Positions 51,315-59,762 of a stretch of 64,000 bases of DNA are shown here, one piece after another. Position 1 is the first letter of the stretch, and each line of letters begins with the position of its first letter. Origin of the DNA: Flavobacterium sp. I3-2 (GTDB lineage Bacteria; Bacteroidota; Bacteroidia; Flavobacteriales; Flavobacteriaceae); NCBI RefSeq assembly GCF_013389595.1, contig NZ_CP058306.1:62001-126000 (forward strand). Direction: 5' to 3'. The notes below the pieces were generated by a model that was given only the letters and a program-made list of their open reading frames with translations, was not told the DNA's origin and searched no databases. Both the position numbers and the translations under genes were made by a program.

Positions 51315-51893
51315 TTATTTTCTGAAAATGATATGAAAGCATTTCATTTTTTTTTCTTTTACAAAATAAATCTTTCCTGCTTTTTCATATTGATTTAAAA
51401 TATTCTCTAAGCTATTTTCTAATTTAGAATTTACTTCTTTTTTATGATTAAATCTAACGTAAGAAATATCAATTGCACTTCCGTAGCTATGTGAACTATC
51501 GTTTGAAGATGCGTTAGGATTAATTTTACGTAATCTATTTTGGTCATCCTCAGTTCGAGTCATCGAAGTTACAACAAAAAAATTCTGTCCCGTTTCTTTA
51601 ACAAAATCACGAGCCATATCAGATAAAACCGAATTTGCTAAAGGAATTAAATACGCATGACTGTGTGTTAAATGGTCAATTCTGTAACCGTAACCACGTT
51701 GTTTAACTTTTACTAATTTACCGCCTTTAACCAATCTATCAAGTTGTTTTTTGTTTTTAATCAAATCAACTTTATGTGACTTAGCAGCATTTAAATGCGT
51801 AACATATTCTGCAGATGGTTCTATGATGTTTCTTTTTTGAGCACTTACCATTGTAAAAGTTCCCAATAACAACAAGCTAAATATTTTTTTCAT
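51315..51893 (-). CDS. Exported DUF5715 / M15-like peptidase-fold protein
   Basis: This 192-residue protein has a signal peptide (MKKIFSLLLLGTFTMVSAQ). The C-terminal half (about 90-190) has VVTSMTRTEDDQNRLR, then NASSNDSSHSYGSAIDISYVRFNHKK and a final CFHIIF. The S-x6-D and H residues are arranged as in zinc D,D-carboxypeptidases (VanY/M15 fold), suggesting a cell-wall hydrolase or a relative of one. It matches what I recall as DUF5715. Probably periplasmic. Its promoter side is the 187-bp gap shared with the divergent symporter gene. Confidence 0.8.
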   Translation of the reverse strand: MKKIFSLLLLGTFTMVSAQKRNIIEPSAEYVTHLNAAKSHKVDLIKNKKQLDRLVKGGKLVKVKQRGYGYRIDHLTHSHAYLIPLANSVLSDMARDFVKETGQNFFVVTSMTRTEDDQNRLRKINPNASSNDSSHSYGSAIDISYVRFNHKKEVNSKLENSLENILNQYEKAGKIYFVKEKKMKCFHIIFRK

Positions 51894-52079
51894 TTCAATT
51901 TTAATTCTTTACAAAAGTAAATAATTATATTATTATCACGAAAAAACATTATTATTTGATAAAAAAATATAGTTTGAAACATTTTCAAGAAAAAAAAGAA
52001 CGTTAAAAGTAATTTTATTATATTCGGATTAAAATCTTTTTTAGAATTTCGCATTTCTTAACACACAACACACAATTTT

Positions 52080-53540
52080 ATGAAATACTTTGATAGTATT
52101 ATTTCTTTTTTAAACAGTATTATTTGGTCACCTCCATTTATTATTGTTTGTATTTTAATTGGTTTATACTTCACTTACAAAACAAAACTCCTTCAAATTC
52201 GGAATTTAAAAGACATGGTTCAGCTTCTCTTTAAAGAAGGTTCGAGTGACAAAGGTGTAAGTCCGTTCCAAGCATTTTCTATGGCAATTGCCGGACGAGT
52301 TGGAACCGGAAACATTGCTGGTGTTGCTACTGCAATTGCTTTTGGTGGACCCGGAGCCATTTTTTGGATGTGGGTTATTGCTTTTTTTGGAAGTGCAACT
52401 GCATACATAGAGGCTGCTTTAGGTCAGATTTATAAAGTAGAAAAAAACGGTGAATACGTTGGTGGACCTGCTTATTATATCGAGAAAGGTTTAGGTAAAA
52501 AATGGTATGCTGTTTTATTTGCCATTGTAACAATTATAAGTTGTACACTTTTTTTACCTGGAGTTCAAAGTAATAGTATTGCGAACGGTTTAGAAGGAGC
52601 TTTTAATTTTGACCATCTTTATACAGGAATTGGAGTTGCTATTGCTTTAGCGTTGATTGTTTTTGGTGGTGCTAAACGAATTGGAAAATTTGCAGAAGTA
52701 ATTGTTCCTTTTATGGCTGGAGCCTATATTTTAATGGCAATCATTATAATGGTAATGAATTTCTCTAAAATTCCTGAAGTGTTTTCTTTAATTATCAGTT
52801 CAGCTTTTGGTGTTCATTCTACTTTTGGTGGAATCTTAGGTTCTGCTGTTGCTTGGGGAATTAAAAGAGGAATTTATTCAAACGAAGCCGGTCAAGGAAC
52901 TGCACCACATGCTGCTGCTGCTGCTGCGACATCGCATCCTGCAAAACAAGGTTTGGTTCAAGCTTTCTCTGTATATATTGATACGTTATTTGTTTGTAGC
53001 GCAACTGCTTTTATGATTCTTTTCACAGGACAATACAACGTTTATAAAGACGAAGCAAAAAATATCAAACAAATAGAAAACTCGACTTATATAATAGAAA
53101 ATCTACCAAGCGTTGAAGATGGCCCTGCATTTACTCAAGGTGCAATTTCGTATCATTTCCCAGCAATTGGAAGTGAGTTTGTTGGAATTGCGTTACTTCT
53201 TTTCGCTTTTACAACAGCGATGGCATATTATTTTATTGCTGAATCAAATTTAAAATACATTGACAAAACCAATAATAAAATTTATTTATGGATGTTACGT
53301 ATTTTATTTTTAGGAAGTGTAATCATTGGCGCAGTTAATACAGGCGGAAGTAGTTGGGCAATTGGCGATATTGGTGTCGGACTTATGGCTTGGTTAAATT
53401 TAATTGCAATCTTCTTACTTAGAAAACCAGCATTATTAGCTTTGGCAGACTATCGTAAACAGAAAAAAGAAGGTAAAGACCCTAAATTTAATCCTGATGA
53501 TTTAGGAATCAAAAATACAACCGAATGGAATAATAAATAA
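52080..53540 (+). CDS. Alanine/glycine:cation symporter (AGCS family)
   Basis: This 486-residue inner-membrane protein has about 10-11 helices and the AGCS signatures: FQAFSMAIAGRVGTGNIAGVATAIAFGGPGAIFWMW in the first third (split into GTGNIAG and GGPGAIFW motifs) and GIKRGIYSNEAGQGTAPHAAAAA in the middle. Members take up alanine or glycine with Na+ or H+. Length is normal. It looks monocistronic, with a terminator at 53540-53572. Confidence 0.96.
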   Translation: MKYFDSIISFLNSIIWSPPFIIVCILIGLYFTYKTKLLQIRNLKDMVQLLFKEGSSDKGVSPFQAFSMAIAGRVGTGNIAGVATAIAFGGPGAIFWMWVIAFFGSATAYIEAALGQIYKVEKNGEYVGGPAYYIEKGLGKKWYAVLFAIVTIISCTLFLPGVQSNSIANGLEGAFNFDHLYTGIGVAIALALIVFGGAKRIGKFAEVIVPFMAGAYILMAIIIMVMNFSKIPEVFSLIISSAFGVHSTFGGILGSAVAWGIKRGIYSNEAGQGTAPHAAAAAATSHPAKQGLVQAFSVYIDTLFVCSATAFMILFTGQYNVYKDEAKNIKQIENSTYIIENLPSVEDGPAFTQGAISYHFPAIGSEFVGIALLLFAFTTAMAYYFIAESNLKYIDKTNNKIYLWMLRILFLGSVIIGAVNTGGSSWAIGDIGVGLMAWLNLIAIFLLRKPALLALADYRKQKKEGKDPKFNPDDLGIKNTTEWNNK

Positions 53541-53572
53541 CAAAATGCACTTCTATGAGAAGTGCATTTTGT
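53540..53572. terminator. Bidirectional terminator after the AGCS symporter
   Basis: ACAAAATGCACTTCT / AGAAGTGCATTTTGT forms a 15-bp perfect stem with a 3-nt ATG loop and flanking A/T-rich DNA, between the symporter (+) and the minus-strand lipoprotein gene. Confidence 0.85.
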
Positions 53573-53583
53573 TATAATATAAT

Positions 53584-54177
53584 TTAAATCTGACGAACTA
53601 AACTAAGTTGTTTTAATTCATTGAAATCTGCTTTTATAGATTGCTGTTCTTTTTCTAAATTATTATTCAAAATTTCTTTTTTTTCTTCTGAAGATTTTAT
53701 TTGTTCAAATAAAGAATCTTTATAAAAATAACTTCTTGTTTCGAAGATTTTAGATTTTTCTAAATCAAATTTTTCATCACCACTTTCATTCCAATAAATT
53801 GGTCGGTTGTATCTAAATTCTTTTCTAAAAACAAAAGACAATTTACTTTCTAACAAATAATACTCAACAACAGCCTTACCTGATTCACCATAATAAACAG
53901 CTTCAATTTTTTGCAATTGTTTGTTTGCAAAATAAAATTTAGCTTGTCCTCCTTCAGTCGAATTATAAAGTTCAACCGAATCGATTACCGTCCAATTTTT
54001 AATAGAATTAATTCTTTTAAAATTCGCTCGAATCTTTTCTATTTTATCATCAAAATCCGAAGACAGACTTGATTGATTTTCAGAAATCACTTTTGTTTCC
54101 AGACTATTAGACGTACTTGAATTACAACTAATCATTGTAAATGAAACAAAGAAAGTCAAGATGTAATAAATCTTCAT
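53584..54177 (-). CDS. Small lipoprotein of unknown function
   Basis: This 197-residue protein has a lipoprotein signal (MKIYYILTFFVSFTMISCNSS, lipobox Cys about 18) and a mature part with a beta-like middle (YNSTEGGQAKFYFANKQLQKIEAVYYG, about 70-97) and a helical Glu/Lys-rich tail (IKSSEEKKEILNNNLEKEQQ). No family is recognised. It is envelope-associated. It follows the DUF4833-type gene on the same strand with a 64-bp gap, so they may be co-transcribed. Confidence 0.7.
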   Translation of the reverse strand: MKIYYILTFFVSFTMISCNSSTSNSLETKVISENQSSLSSDFDDKIEKIRANFKRINSIKNWTVIDSVELYNSTEGGQAKFYFANKQLQKIEAVYYGESGKAVVEYYLLESKLSFVFRKEFRYNRPIYWNESGDEKFDLEKSKIFETRSYFYKDSLFEQIKSSEEKKEILNNNLEKEQQSIKADFNELKQLSLVRQI

Positions 54178-54241
54178 GTTTTAAAATGTTATCACAACTA
54201 AAATAACAAAATATTACAAATTATTTCAAAAAATATCTTTT

Positions 54242-54769
54242 TTATTTAATTTTCTTAATCACCTTAACTTTATTTCCCGAAACAAAATCATCACCTTCAA
54301 AAATTACATTTTCAACATCTGGTTTCAGACTGTTACTTCCTTTTTTAATTTGAACAAAAATGCGATTTAGAATTATTTTTTTATTATCAATTTTTACCCA
54401 AACTTTTGGTTTTCCACTTCCATTCAAAAATAAATTTAGTTTGACATCTTTAGAAACCGCCAAATACATTTCAAACAGATTCGTTCCTGTTTTCTTAATA
54501 TCCAATCCGTAAGCCATTTTCTTTTGAATTTCAGTTAATGATTTTCTTTTACCACCTTCGGAATAAAGAATTCGATAAGAATCAACTGGATTTTTAACAT
54601 CAAAATTTGAACCGATTAATTTAGCTTCATATATGTATGTATTATGATTGTTATTATGTTGAATATAAAACAAACTGTTTTCATTTTTTTTCGGAATGGG
54701 ATAATTATCTTGTCCAAAAGATGAAAAAGTCAAAGCAATATGAAACAGAAATAAAAAAAACATTTTCAT
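54242..54769 (-). CDS. Exported DUF4833-like protein
   Basis: This 175-residue protein has a signal peptide (MKMFFLFLFHIALTFSSFGQ) and a mature beta-rich domain (about 21-175). FYIQHNNNHNTYIYEAKL, VDSYRILYSEGGKRKSLTEIQKKMAYG (two motifs) and KVWVKIDNKKIILNRIFVQ match what I recall of DUF4833. No catalytic residues are evident. It is likely periplasmic or secreted. Only 14 bp into the upstream gap the terminator of the KBL gene begins, so transcription starts in its short upstream region. Confidence 0.75.
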   Translation of the reverse strand: MKMFFLFLFHIALTFSSFGQDNYPIPKKNENSLFYIQHNNNHNTYIYEAKLIGSNFDVKNPVDSYRILYSEGGKRKSLTEIQKKMAYGLDIKKTGTNLFEMYLAVSKDVKLNLFLNGSGKPKVWVKIDNKKIILNRIFVQIKKGSNSLKPDVENVIFEGDDFVSGNKVKVIKKIK

Positions 54770-54816
54770 ATAAAGAGATTAAATATTTACCTAATATAAA
54801 ACTTTACTTGTATAAA

Positions 54817-54848
54817 AAAAAGGGATTCAAAAAATCGAATCCCTTTTT
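54817..54848 (-). terminator. Terminator after the alpha-oxoamine synthase gene
   Basis: AAAAAGGGATTC / GAATCCCTTTTT forms a 12-bp stem with an 8-nt loop and T-run, 19 bp after the stop codon of the synthase gene. Confidence 0.8.
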
Positions 54849-54867
54849 ATATCTTAAATGAAATTTA

Positions 54868-56133
54868 TTATTTAGCTTCCATGTCAACTAAATTTGCTTC
54901 TGCAATTTTTTTGTAAGTTCCATCTACTAACTTAGCACGAATTGCTTCGAAAGATGCTAAAGTCTGATCGATATCTTCAAAAGTATGAGAAGCTGTCGGA
55001 ATTACACGTAAAAGAATAATTCCTTTTGGGATAACTGGATAAACAACGATAGATAAGAAAATTCCGTAATTTTCTCTTAAATCATTTACCATAATCATTG
55101 CTTCAGGGATAGAACCTTCTAAATAAACTGGAGTTACACAAGTATTTGTATCACCAATATTAAATCCACGTTCTTTTAAACCACCTTGTAAACGATTAAC
55201 ATTTTCCCATAATTTATCTTTCAAACCTGGATTTGAACGTAATAAATCCAAACGTTTTAAAGCTCCTTTAACCAAAATCATTGGTAAAGCTTTGGCAAAC
55301 ATTTGCGAACGTAAGTTGTATTTTAAATAATCAATGATGTCTTGATCAGCAGCAATAAAAGCTCCGATTGAAGCCATAGATTTTGCAAAAGTTGAAAAGT
55401 AAACATCAATTCCATCTTGTACACCTTGCTCTTCTCCTGCTCCTGCTCCTGTTTTTCCTAAAGTTCCAAAACCATGAGCATCATCAACTAATAAACGGAA
55501 ATTATATTTTTCTTTTAAAGAAACAATTTCTTTTAATTTACCTTGCTGACCACGCATTCCAAAAACACCCTCTGTAATAACTAGAATACCACCATTTTGC
55601 TCTTCAGCCATTTTGGTAGCACGTTGTAAATTCTTCTCTAAAGATTCAACATCGTTATGTTTATAAGTAAAACGTTTTCCCATGTGTAAACGAACACCGT
55701 CAATAATACATGCATGTGAATCTACATCATAAACAATAACGTCGTTTTTTGTAACTAAGGCATCAATTGTAGAAACCATTCCTTGGTAACCAAAATTCAA
55801 TAAATAAGCAGCTTCTTTATGAACAAAAGCAGCTAATTCTTGCTCTAATTTTTCATGCCAATCTGTATGACCAGACATCATACGAGCTCCCATTGGGTAT
55901 GCAGCCCCAAATTCTGCAGCAGCTTCAGCATCCGTTTTAAGAACTTCTGGATGTGTAGCTAATCCTAAATAATCGTTAATTGACCAGTTTAATACTTCTT
56001 TACCTTGAAAATTCATTCTAGGACCAAGTTTTCCTTCTAATTTTGGAAACACAAAATATCCTTCTGCTTGAGAAGCCCATTTTCCTAATGGACCTTTATT
56101 ATCATGAATTCTTTCAAATAAATCTTTTACCAT
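54868..56133 (-). CDS. Alpha-oxoamine synthase family PLP enzyme (serine palmitoyltransferase / KBL-like)
   Basis: This 421-residue cytoplasmic PLP enzyme has NYLGL-type NDYLGLATHPEV near the N-terminus, the DSHACIIDG region, LLVDDAHGFGTLG (Asp-Ala-His pair) and the PLP-lysine motif STFAKSMASIGAF. The family includes 2-amino-3-ketobutyrate CoA ligase, serine palmitoyltransferase and the cysteate acyltransferase of sulfonolipid synthesis. The first residues (RIHDNKGPLGKWASQAEGYFVF) are like the SPT homologue of Flavobacteriaceae. Which acceptor (serine, glycine or cysteate) is used cannot be told. Its -7 motif TACATTTG lies at 56157-56164. Confidence 0.9.
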   Translation of the reverse strand: MVKDLFERIHDNKGPLGKWASQAEGYFVFPKLEGKLGPRMNFQGKEVLNWSINDYLGLATHPEVLKTDAEAAAEFGAAYPMGARMMSGHTDWHEKLEQELAAFVHKEAAYLLNFGYQGMVSTIDALVTKNDVIVYDVDSHACIIDGVRLHMGKRFTYKHNDVESLEKNLQRATKMAEEQNGGILVITEGVFGMRGQQGKLKEIVSLKEKYNFRLLVDDAHGFGTLGKTGAGAGEEQGVQDGIDVYFSTFAKSMASIGAFIAADQDIIDYLKYNLRSQMFAKALPMILVKGALKRLDLLRSNPGLKDKLWENVNRLQGGLKERGFNIGDTNTCVTPVYLEGSIPEAMIMVNDLRENYGIFLSIVVYPVIPKGIILLRVIPTASHTFEDIDQTLASFEAIRAKLVDGTYKKIAEANLVDMEAK

Positions 56134-56156
56134 CTTAATAAGTGTTTAAAACTTAA

Positions 56157-56164
56157 CAAATGTA
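56157..56164 (-). promoter_or_regulatory. -7 promoter motif (TACATTTG) of the alpha-oxoamine synthase gene
   Basis: Plus-strand CAAATGTA is an inverted TAnnTTTG 23 bp upstream of the ATG at 56133. Confidence 0.4.
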
Positions 56165-56234
56165 TGAATATTTAGGATGTAATCATAATAATTAAGATTC
56201 TAATTTTTTCAATAAAAAAAGTCTTTTTTAAAAT

Positions 56235-57002
56235 TTAGAATATAAAAGTAACAATGGAATACACCAAAAGATAGATGATTGTTATTACTGAAATCAGAAA
56301 ATCTCGTTTTGGATATTGATTCAAAACTACAGAAATATTTTTTTTGGGACGAAAGAACAACCTCAAAAGAGCTAAAACAAAAGCAACAAAAAACAAAATT
56401 GAAAATACCAAATTTGCAGCTGAATGCGAGTTTTCAAAAAGTTTATGTTTACTAAATATTTTATAAACATCTTTATTGGGCTTTTTGAAAATATATAAAT
56501 CGTTATTTAAATTGGTAATTTCTAAAGTTGCAATTTCGTTTGAAGTTCTATCTTGCTTTAAGATATCAAACAGATTTCCTTCAAAGAAATCAAATTTTTG
56601 AGTGTATTTGAAAGGTAAGCTATCTTTTTTGAAATATAAATCCGTTGTAACTTCAGTTCCTATTTGAAAATTTGAATTAATTTGAATTGGAACAATTACC
56701 TTTTGTTCAATCTTATCAACCTTTGAAATTTCCCATCTCGAATGTAGCAAAACAAACTCATAGTATTGAACTCGAGGAGAATATGAATAAAAAAGAGCTA
56801 AAATTATTCCAACAAAAAAAGTCAAAACAAAAAAATCGACCACAGGAACTTTTAATCTTTTATTTTTGGATTTAGCAATAATAACTCCAATATAACAAAC
56901 CAAAAAAGAATAAATAGCTATTCTGAATGTGGTAAAATAAGCAATTATTAAAAAAAATAAAGTAATAATTATTGCTATAAAAACATTATTCTTTTTCAAC
57001 AT
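56235..57002 (-). CDS. Integral membrane protein of unknown function
   Basis: This 255-residue protein has N-terminal helices (about 5-42 and 50-70, IAIIITLFFLIIAYFTTF and VDFFVLTFFVGIILALFY), then a soluble beta-rich part (about 80-195) with VIVPIQINSNFQIGTEV. It closes with helices (about 200-215 and 235-255, LLVYSIVTFIF). No family is recognised. It is probably an inner-membrane protein of unknown topology. It lies between the E1 dehydrogenase and the alpha-oxoamine synthase genes with no obvious operon partner. Confidence 0.7.
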   Translation of the reverse strand: MLKKNNVFIAIIITLFFLIIAYFTTFRIAIYSFLVCYIGVIIAKSKNKRLKVPVVDFFVLTFFVGIILALFYSYSPRVQYYEFVLLHSRWEISKVDKIEQKVIVPIQINSNFQIGTEVTTDLYFKKDSLPFKYTQKFDFFEGNLFDILKQDRTSNEIATLEITNLNNDLYIFKKPNKDVYKIFSKHKLFENSHSAANLVFSILFFVAFVLALLRLFFRPKKNISVVLNQYPKRDFLISVITIIYLLVYSIVTFIF

Positions 57003-57028
57003 TATTTTTTTTAAGGAAAGTTACAAAA

Positions 57029-57056
57029 AAAAAGCAACTGAAACTCAATTGCTTTT
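57029..57056 (-). terminator. Terminator after the E1 dehydrogenase gene
   Basis: AAAAAGCAA / TTGCTTTT forms a short stem with an 11-nt loop and T-run, a few bases from the E1 stop codon (57062). Confidence 0.6.
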
Positions 57057-57061
57057 ATATT

Positions 57062-59467
57062 TTAGTACAAACTTGGATATTTTATTGGATTTACCTCATT
57101 CATAATTGAATAGATTTTTTCAAAAACATCTTCAACAGAAGGTTTTGAGAAATAATCTCCATCCGTTCCGTATGAAGGACGATGTGCTTTGGCTGCTAAA
57201 GTTTGTGGTTCGCTATCTAAATATTTAAATCCACCTTGAACTTCGATAATTTGCTGTAATAAGTAAGCTGAAGCACCTCCAGGAACATCTTCATCAACAA
57301 CTAATAAACGATTTGTTTTTTGTAATGATTTTACTGAATCGTGTTTTATATCAAAAGGTAATAAAGATTGCGCATCGATAATTTCTACATCAATACCAAC
57401 TTCTAATAATTCTTTTGCAGCTTGTTCAACAATTCTGATAGTAGAACCGTAAGAAATTACTGTAATATCAGCTCCTTGCTTAATGGTTTCTACTTCACCA
57501 ATTGGCGTTGTAAACTCACCTAAATTTAATGGCATCTTTTCTTTTAATCGATAACCATTTAAACATTCAATTACCAATGCTGGTTCGTCTGATTTTAATA
57601 AAGCATTATAAAAACCCGCAGCTTTAGTCATATTACGAGGAACTAAAACATGCATACCACGAATTGCATTGATGATCATTCCCATTGGAGAACCTGAATG
57701 CCAAATTCCTTCTAAACGGTGACCACGTGTACGAACAATTAATGGTGCTTTTTGACGTCCGGCAGTTCTGTATTGAAGTGTAGCCAAATCATCACTCATG
57801 ATTTGAATAGCATACAATAAATAATCTAAATATTGAATTTCAGCAATTGGACGTAAACCACGCATTGCCATTCCAATTCCTTGTCCCAAAATTGAAGCTT
57901 CGCGAATTCCAGCATCAGAAATACGAGTTTCTCCAAATTTAGCTTGTAATCCTTCTAAACCTTGATTCACATCTCCGATGTTTCCTGAATCTTCACCAAA
58001 AATTAAAGTCTCTGGATAGGTTTCAAAAATCTTATCAAAATTATCTCTGATGATTAAACGTGCATCAACATCTTCAGATGAATCGTCATACAAAGGTTGT
58101 ACTTGCTCAACATTCTCAACAACTAAGTTTGAAGAAGAATATAAATTTGAACTATATTTTGGTTGAATTTTATTGGTATAATTTGTAATCCAATCTGCTA
58201 AAGTTTGTTTTGTCGATTCGTTTACGATTAAACGCAAAACTTTACGAGCAGCAGATAAAATATCTTTACGAATTGGCTCTTTGATTGCATTTAACTCTGA
58301 AATAAACTTTTCGATAAATACTTTATTCGAAGATTGAGAAGCAATTGAATTTAAAACTTGAATTAATTCTTCGCGTTCAGCTTTGATTGGATCTAAGTAA
58401 GCAGACCAAGCTGCTTTTTTACCATCAAGAACTTGTTTTTTCAAATCAGCATCTAGAACATCTAATTCTTCTGTTGTCAGAATGTTATTTTCTATGATCC
58501 AATTACGGAATTGTGTTAAACAGTCAAATTCTGTTTCCCAAGCTAATCTTTCGGCAGATTTATAACGTTCGTGTGATCCAGAAGTTGAATGTCCTTGAGG
58601 CTGAGTTAATTCTTGAACATGAATCAACACAGGAACATGTTGATTTCTTGCAATCTCAGCAGCTTTAGTATATGTTTCAACTAAAGTTGGGTAATCCCAT
58701 CCTTTTACTGTAAAGATTTCAAATCCGTTAGAATTTTCTGTTTTTTGAAATCCTTTTAATATTTCTGAAATACTTTCTTTTGTAGTTTGAAAACGAGCAT
58801 GAACAGAAATTCCGTACATATCATCCCAAACACTCATAACCATCGGAACTTGTAAAACTCCGGCAGCATTTATAGTTTCAAAAAACAAACCTTCAGAAGT
58901 AGAAGCATTTCCGATTGTTCCCCAAGCAACTTCGTTTCCGTTTACAGTAAACAAATTATTTTTATCGCTTTGAGGAAACTCTCTAAATACTTTTGAAGCC
59001 TGAGCTAATCCTAACAAACGAGGCATTTGTCCTGCTGTTGGAGAAATATCAGCTGAAGAATTTTTTTGTTGTGTTAAGTTTTTCCAATTTCCATTTTCAT
59101 CTAAACTATGCGTTGCAAAATGCCCTCCCATTTGTCTTCCGCCAGACATTGGATCTTCATTGATATCAGCATGTCCATACAAGCCAGCAAAAAATTGTTG
59201 AATATTTAGAGCACCAATTGACATCATGAAAGTTTGATCACGATAATAACCTGATCTAAAATCTCCATTTTTGAATGCTTTAGCCATAGCTAATTGAGGA
59301 ATTTCCTTACCATCTCCAAAAATTCCAAATTTTGCTTTACCAGTTAAAACTTCTTTACGACCTAATAAGCTACATTCCCTACTGATACGGGCAATTTTAT
59401 AATCGTTAAAAATTTCTTCTTTAAAATCTTCAAAAGTTAAAGTTTTTTTAGTTGTAGGTTGACTCAT
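57062..59467 (-). CDS. 2-oxoacid dehydrogenase E1, fused alpha and beta subunits
   Basis: This 801-residue enzyme carries the E1 alpha domain (about 1-350: FGDGKEIPQLAMAKAF, GGRQMGGHFATHS and NEVAWGTIGNASTSEGLFFETINAAGVLQVPMVM) followed by the E1 beta domain (about 445-801: LIFGEDSGNIGDVNQGL, APLIVRTRGHR, and a C-terminal RPSYGTDGDYFSKPS). The fusion is common in Bacteroidota. It decarboxylates a 2-oxoacid, most probably a branched-chain or generic 2-oxoacid, and acts with E2 and E3 encoded elsewhere. The TPP-binding GDGxxNN motif of the alpha part is present in altered form. Start MSQPTTKKTLTFEDFKEEI. Confidence 0.93.
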   Translation of the reverse strand: MSQPTTKKTLTFEDFKEEIFNDYKIARISRECSLLGRKEVLTGKAKFGIFGDGKEIPQLAMAKAFKNGDFRSGYYRDQTFMMSIGALNIQQFFAGLYGHADINEDPMSGGRQMGGHFATHSLDENGNWKNLTQQKNSSADISPTAGQMPRLLGLAQASKVFREFPQSDKNNLFTVNGNEVAWGTIGNASTSEGLFFETINAAGVLQVPMVMSVWDDMYGISVHARFQTTKESISEILKGFQKTENSNGFEIFTVKGWDYPTLVETYTKAAEIARNQHVPVLIHVQELTQPQGHSTSGSHERYKSAERLAWETEFDCLTQFRNWIIENNILTTEELDVLDADLKKQVLDGKKAAWSAYLDPIKAEREELIQVLNSIASQSSNKVFIEKFISELNAIKEPIRKDILSAARKVLRLIVNESTKQTLADWITNYTNKIQPKYSSNLYSSSNLVVENVEQVQPLYDDSSEDVDARLIIRDNFDKIFETYPETLIFGEDSGNIGDVNQGLEGLQAKFGETRISDAGIREASILGQGIGMAMRGLRPIAEIQYLDYLLYAIQIMSDDLATLQYRTAGRQKAPLIVRTRGHRLEGIWHSGSPMGMIINAIRGMHVLVPRNMTKAAGFYNALLKSDEPALVIECLNGYRLKEKMPLNLGEFTTPIGEVETIKQGADITVISYGSTIRIVEQAAKELLEVGIDVEIIDAQSLLPFDIKHDSVKSLQKTNRLLVVDEDVPGGASAYLLQQIIEVQGGFKYLDSEPQTLAAKAHRPSYGTDGDYFSKPSVEDVFEKIYSIMNEVNPIKYPSLY

Positions 59468-59762
59468 AATATATTGACAAAAATTACTGTAATTATTAAA
59501 AAAACGAATATAAAACTATAATCGCAAATTTACTAATTTCTTTATTTAGTTTTTTATTCTAAAAACGACTTTTTTTACGATGTAAATAAATTAAACTTAA
59601 AATCAAATGATTTTACTAAATATAATTTAATAAAACAAATCATTAAATAAGAATTCCTAAACACATATAAAATATTATTTAATATAAATCAATAATTATA
59701 ATTCTTTTAGAAATAAAAAAAACCGCTTCATTTCTGAAACGGTTTTTGATATTATTAAGAAA
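59468..59762. other. AT-rich intergenic region between E1 and secDF genes
   Basis: This 295-bp spacer has no ORF of note. It contains an inverted TAnnTTTG motif (CAAATTTA, 59525-59532) for the E1 gene 58 bp before its ATG, and the secDF terminator (59718-59747). The middle is AT-rich with no clear repeat. Confidence 0.4.
59718..59747 (-). terminator. Terminator after secDF
   Basis: AAAACCG-TTCA / TGAA-CGGTTTT (one mismatch) with a 4-nt loop and T-run, 16 bp after the secDF stop. Confidence 0.75.

Noticed and set aside
54817..54848. GGATTC...GAATCCC as part of a tRNA T-arm
   Set aside because: It is a simple terminator hairpin; no acceptor, D-arm or anticodon arm is present around it. No tRNA-like structure was found elsewhere in the window.
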